A stretch of 7,561 nt of DNA from Candidatus Thiodictyon intracellulare (GTDB lineage: Bacteria > Pseudomonadota > Gammaproteobacteria > Chromatiales > Chromatiaceae): the NCBI GenBank assembly GCA_016292295.1, contig JADNEJ010000666.1, forward strand, positions 1 through 7,561. Direction: 5' to 3'. Within the stretch, counting starts at the first letter, position 1. Every line of letters starts with the position of its first letter. The notes under the pieces were generated by a model, which saw only the letters and a program-made list of their open reading frames with translations, was not told the origin of the DNA and did no database searches. Shown here one piece after another: positions 6,495 to 7,561 of this stretch. The position numbers and the translations under genes are program-made.

Positions 6495-6887
6495 TCAGGG
6501 AGGAAGTTGAGCAGGCTCGTCTTGCTCCTCGCGGCCGAAGAAGACCGGCCGGTTCGACTCCGGGCGCAGCGAGGTGCCGGCGCGGTAACGGTTTTGCGCG
6601 ATGGGCTCCAGGGTCGCCGCCTGGTCGACCAGGTTGTGGCGCTCCTTCGCCGCCTCCGCCTCCCAGACCGTCAGCGCCTCCAGGTACCAGCAGTTCCAGC
6701 GGGGCGACTCGCTCGCGGTCTGTTGCCGGAAGGCAGCGAGCCTGGTGCAGAAGCGCTCGAAGGCGTCGCGCTTGAGGCCGATTTGCGTCGAGGTAAAAAA
6801 GGTCATCAGATCCGCCCGCAGCCCGGCCAGGGCCTCCAGCCAGCCCGGCCGCGGCTGGAATGCTGGTTGATCGTCCGGCAGCGGCAC
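6495..6887 (-). pseudogene. Pseudogene part: helical linker up to the ATPase entry motif
   Basis: This 130-codon frame (GTG 6887) encodes PLPDDQPAFQPRPGWLEALA, GLRADLMTFFTSTQIGLKRD, a long helical region rich in Glu/Arg/Trp, and then NRYRAGTSLRPESNRPVFFGRE at 99-120. That last motif is the usual lead-in to the P-loop of STAND/AAA ATPases (NPYxxGxPV...FxGRE). The frame ends at TGA 6495-6497, because the next recognisable stretch, KTSLLNFLP, is in a shifted frame. The GTG is probably not a real start, since SLTAV just upstream in the same frame continues the protein. Confidence 0.6.
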
Positions 6888-6892
6888 GGCGG

Positions 6893-7357
6893 TCAGAGAC
6901 CTCGGCGTCCAGTGGCCGCAGCCGCCAGCGCCCGGCCTGAGCGGCGTGCAAGACCGCAGCGGCCAGGGTGGGTGGGATCAGGGCGGAGCGGGCGGTATTC
7001 GAGCAGGAAGGCGCCGAAGGCCGCTCCGGTCTTGGGGCCCACGCAGGCCTGCGCCATCAGTCGCCACCAAACACCCCAAATCGGCAGGTGCACGCCGGCA
7101 TCATGCAGATAGGGGTTGTGGCGCAGATCAAAGCGGATCAGGGCGGCCAGTGACTGCGGCAGGTAGAAGGGCAGCCTCATCCAGCCGAGGAGCCAACCCG
7201 CGGAGACGCGACGCCGATGCCAGACGTACGCCCGCTGCCAGGCCCACTGCCAAGCCCTGTACTTGGCCCCATGCCTGAGAGATGACCAAGCCGATGACAA
7301 ATTCTGTGGCGATTGCCGACAGCAGACCGACCAGTCGCCCCCCGAAGGCTCGGACAA
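6893..7357 (-). pseudogene. Pseudogene part: juxtamembrane segment, second frame
   Basis: In this frame about 7223-6985 is protein-like: VSAGWLLGWMRLPFYLPQSL, AALIRFDLRHNPYLHDAGVH, LPIWGVWWRLMAQACVGPKT, GAAFGAFLLEYRP. It has a Trp/Leu-rich amphipathic character and an RHNPYLHD loop. Before 7225 the frame is a shadow of the membrane region, and after about 6985 it is replaced by another frame (LIPPTLAAAVLHAAQAGRWR). The ATG at 7357 is therefore not a real start. Confidence 0.5.
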
Positions 7358-7487
7358 AGGTCCCTTCGAACTGGTCCGGGACCTGCTGCGGCAGTTCGAG
7401 GGCGGTGATCGCGATCAGGGCTAGCAGCCTGTCGGACTTAGCGACCGGCGCCACCGCCTGAGGCCCTTTGACGGGATTTTGTCGCAA
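7128..7487 (-). pseudogene. Pseudogene part: N-terminal membrane region, first frame
   Basis: From TTG 7487 the frame gives 119 residues. The useful portion is about residues 21-97: LLALIAITALELPQQVPDQF, then a hydrophobic, glycine-rich run LVGLLSAIATEFVIGLVISQ through GLAVGLAAGV, which looks like two transmembrane helices. After about 7200 this frame degenerates (RLRGLAPRLDEAALLP). The frame one base on carries the sensible continuation VSAGWLLGWMRLPFYLPQSL. The first 18 residues are not convincing protein. This segment suggests that the ancestral ATPase was membrane-anchored. Confidence 0.5.
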
Positions 7488-7561
7488 AAAAGAGACGGTT
7501 TTCGGCTAGAAACGCAGTTTTCCGCGGTGTTCCCCTGACTGCAGACGTAATACGGCCATCC
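7488..7561. other. Right-edge non-coding sequence, possible mobile-element margin
   Basis: No frame here looks like protein. It contains a run of A (7485-7491) and mixed AT/GC sequence. Just inside, at about 7421-7440, the string TAGCAGCCTGTCGGACTTA resembles terminal repeats of some insertion sequences as I remember them, and protein-like reading of the ATPase relic starts right beside it. An insertion sequence may therefore begin here and continue beyond the window. No transposase is visible. Confidence 0.25.

Larger units (their letters stand above)
5646..7487 (-). pseudogene. Decayed membrane-anchored P-loop (AAA/STAND-type) ATPase gene
   Basis: Minus-strand segments that make sense together follow one another in order but in changing frames. 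They are a glycine-rich membrane region (about 7420-7230), WLLGWMRLPFYLPQSL through GAFLLEYRP (about 7205-6985), LHAAQAGRWRLRPLDAE (about 6955-6900), a helical stretch ending NRYRAGTSLRPESNRPVFFGRE (6887-6528), a P-loop remnant KTSLLNFLP (from 6523), LNFQDDRAKG (6498-6469), a Walker B core (6467-5745), and a tail RLRLRVPLFEDWLRR (about 5735-5691) ending at TGA 5646-5648. That makes six frame changes and one in-frame TAA (5742-5744). Motifs NxYxxG..FxGRE and GKTSLL with Walker B LILALDEYDAL are typical of novel STAND-like ATPases. No intact product is possible. The true 5' end is unknown: the TTG at 7487 only marks where the first frame opens. Confidence 0.75.

Noticed and set aside
1..7561. 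CRISPR arrays, tRNA or rRNA genes, and a complete defence operon.
   Set aside because: No regularly spaced repeats, cloverleaf sequences, ribosomal RNA sequence or intact set of defence genes were seen. RecC is a housekeeping repair subunit and the ATPase is broken.

Overview
The window is GC-rich (roughly two thirds G+C by eye, with two short AT-rich patches near the left end). It looks like a gammaproteobacterial chromosome, possibly of the Chromatiales (purple sulfur bacteria) type. The order is an impression from the style of the proteins, not a demonstrated assignment. All substantial genes lie on the minus strand; only one small plus-strand ORF is plausible.

Layout from left to right. 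Positions 1-56 hold a fragment that reads on the minus strand like the helix-turn-helix part of an IS630-type transposase and runs off the left edge. Positions 57-299 are a gene-poor patch with AT-rich stretches. At 333-557 (minus) is a small unrecognised protein with a conserved-looking C-terminus. A short CACARAG direct repeat at 616-639 precedes the end of recC, an intact 1089-codon gene (676-3945, minus) for the RecC subunit of RecBCD. Neither recB nor recD is visible in the window. The region 3946-4384 is non-coding and contains a striking double-hairpin palindrome (4277-4332). A 50-codon plus-strand ORF (4385-4537) and several GC-rich hairpins follow.

The right half is eroded. A DedA/VTT-type membrane protein gene (4732-5483, minus) has its last transmembrane segment in another frame, recoverable by one added base near 4860. 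Next to it, 5646-7487 (minus) holds the remains of a large membrane-anchored P-loop ATPase of the AAA/STAND kind. Its recognisable segments lie in order but jump frame six times, the Walker A region is largely deleted, and an in-frame TAA cuts off the last 31 codons.

The main story is a contrast between a perfectly maintained DNA-repair gene and a decaying neighbourhood with transposon fragments, a palindromic repeat, a broken DedA gene and a multiply disrupted ATPase. I found no convincing new multi-gene system. The items most worth a second look are the membrane-ATPase family behind the pseudogene, the double-hairpin repeat, the two small ORFs and the isolation of recC.
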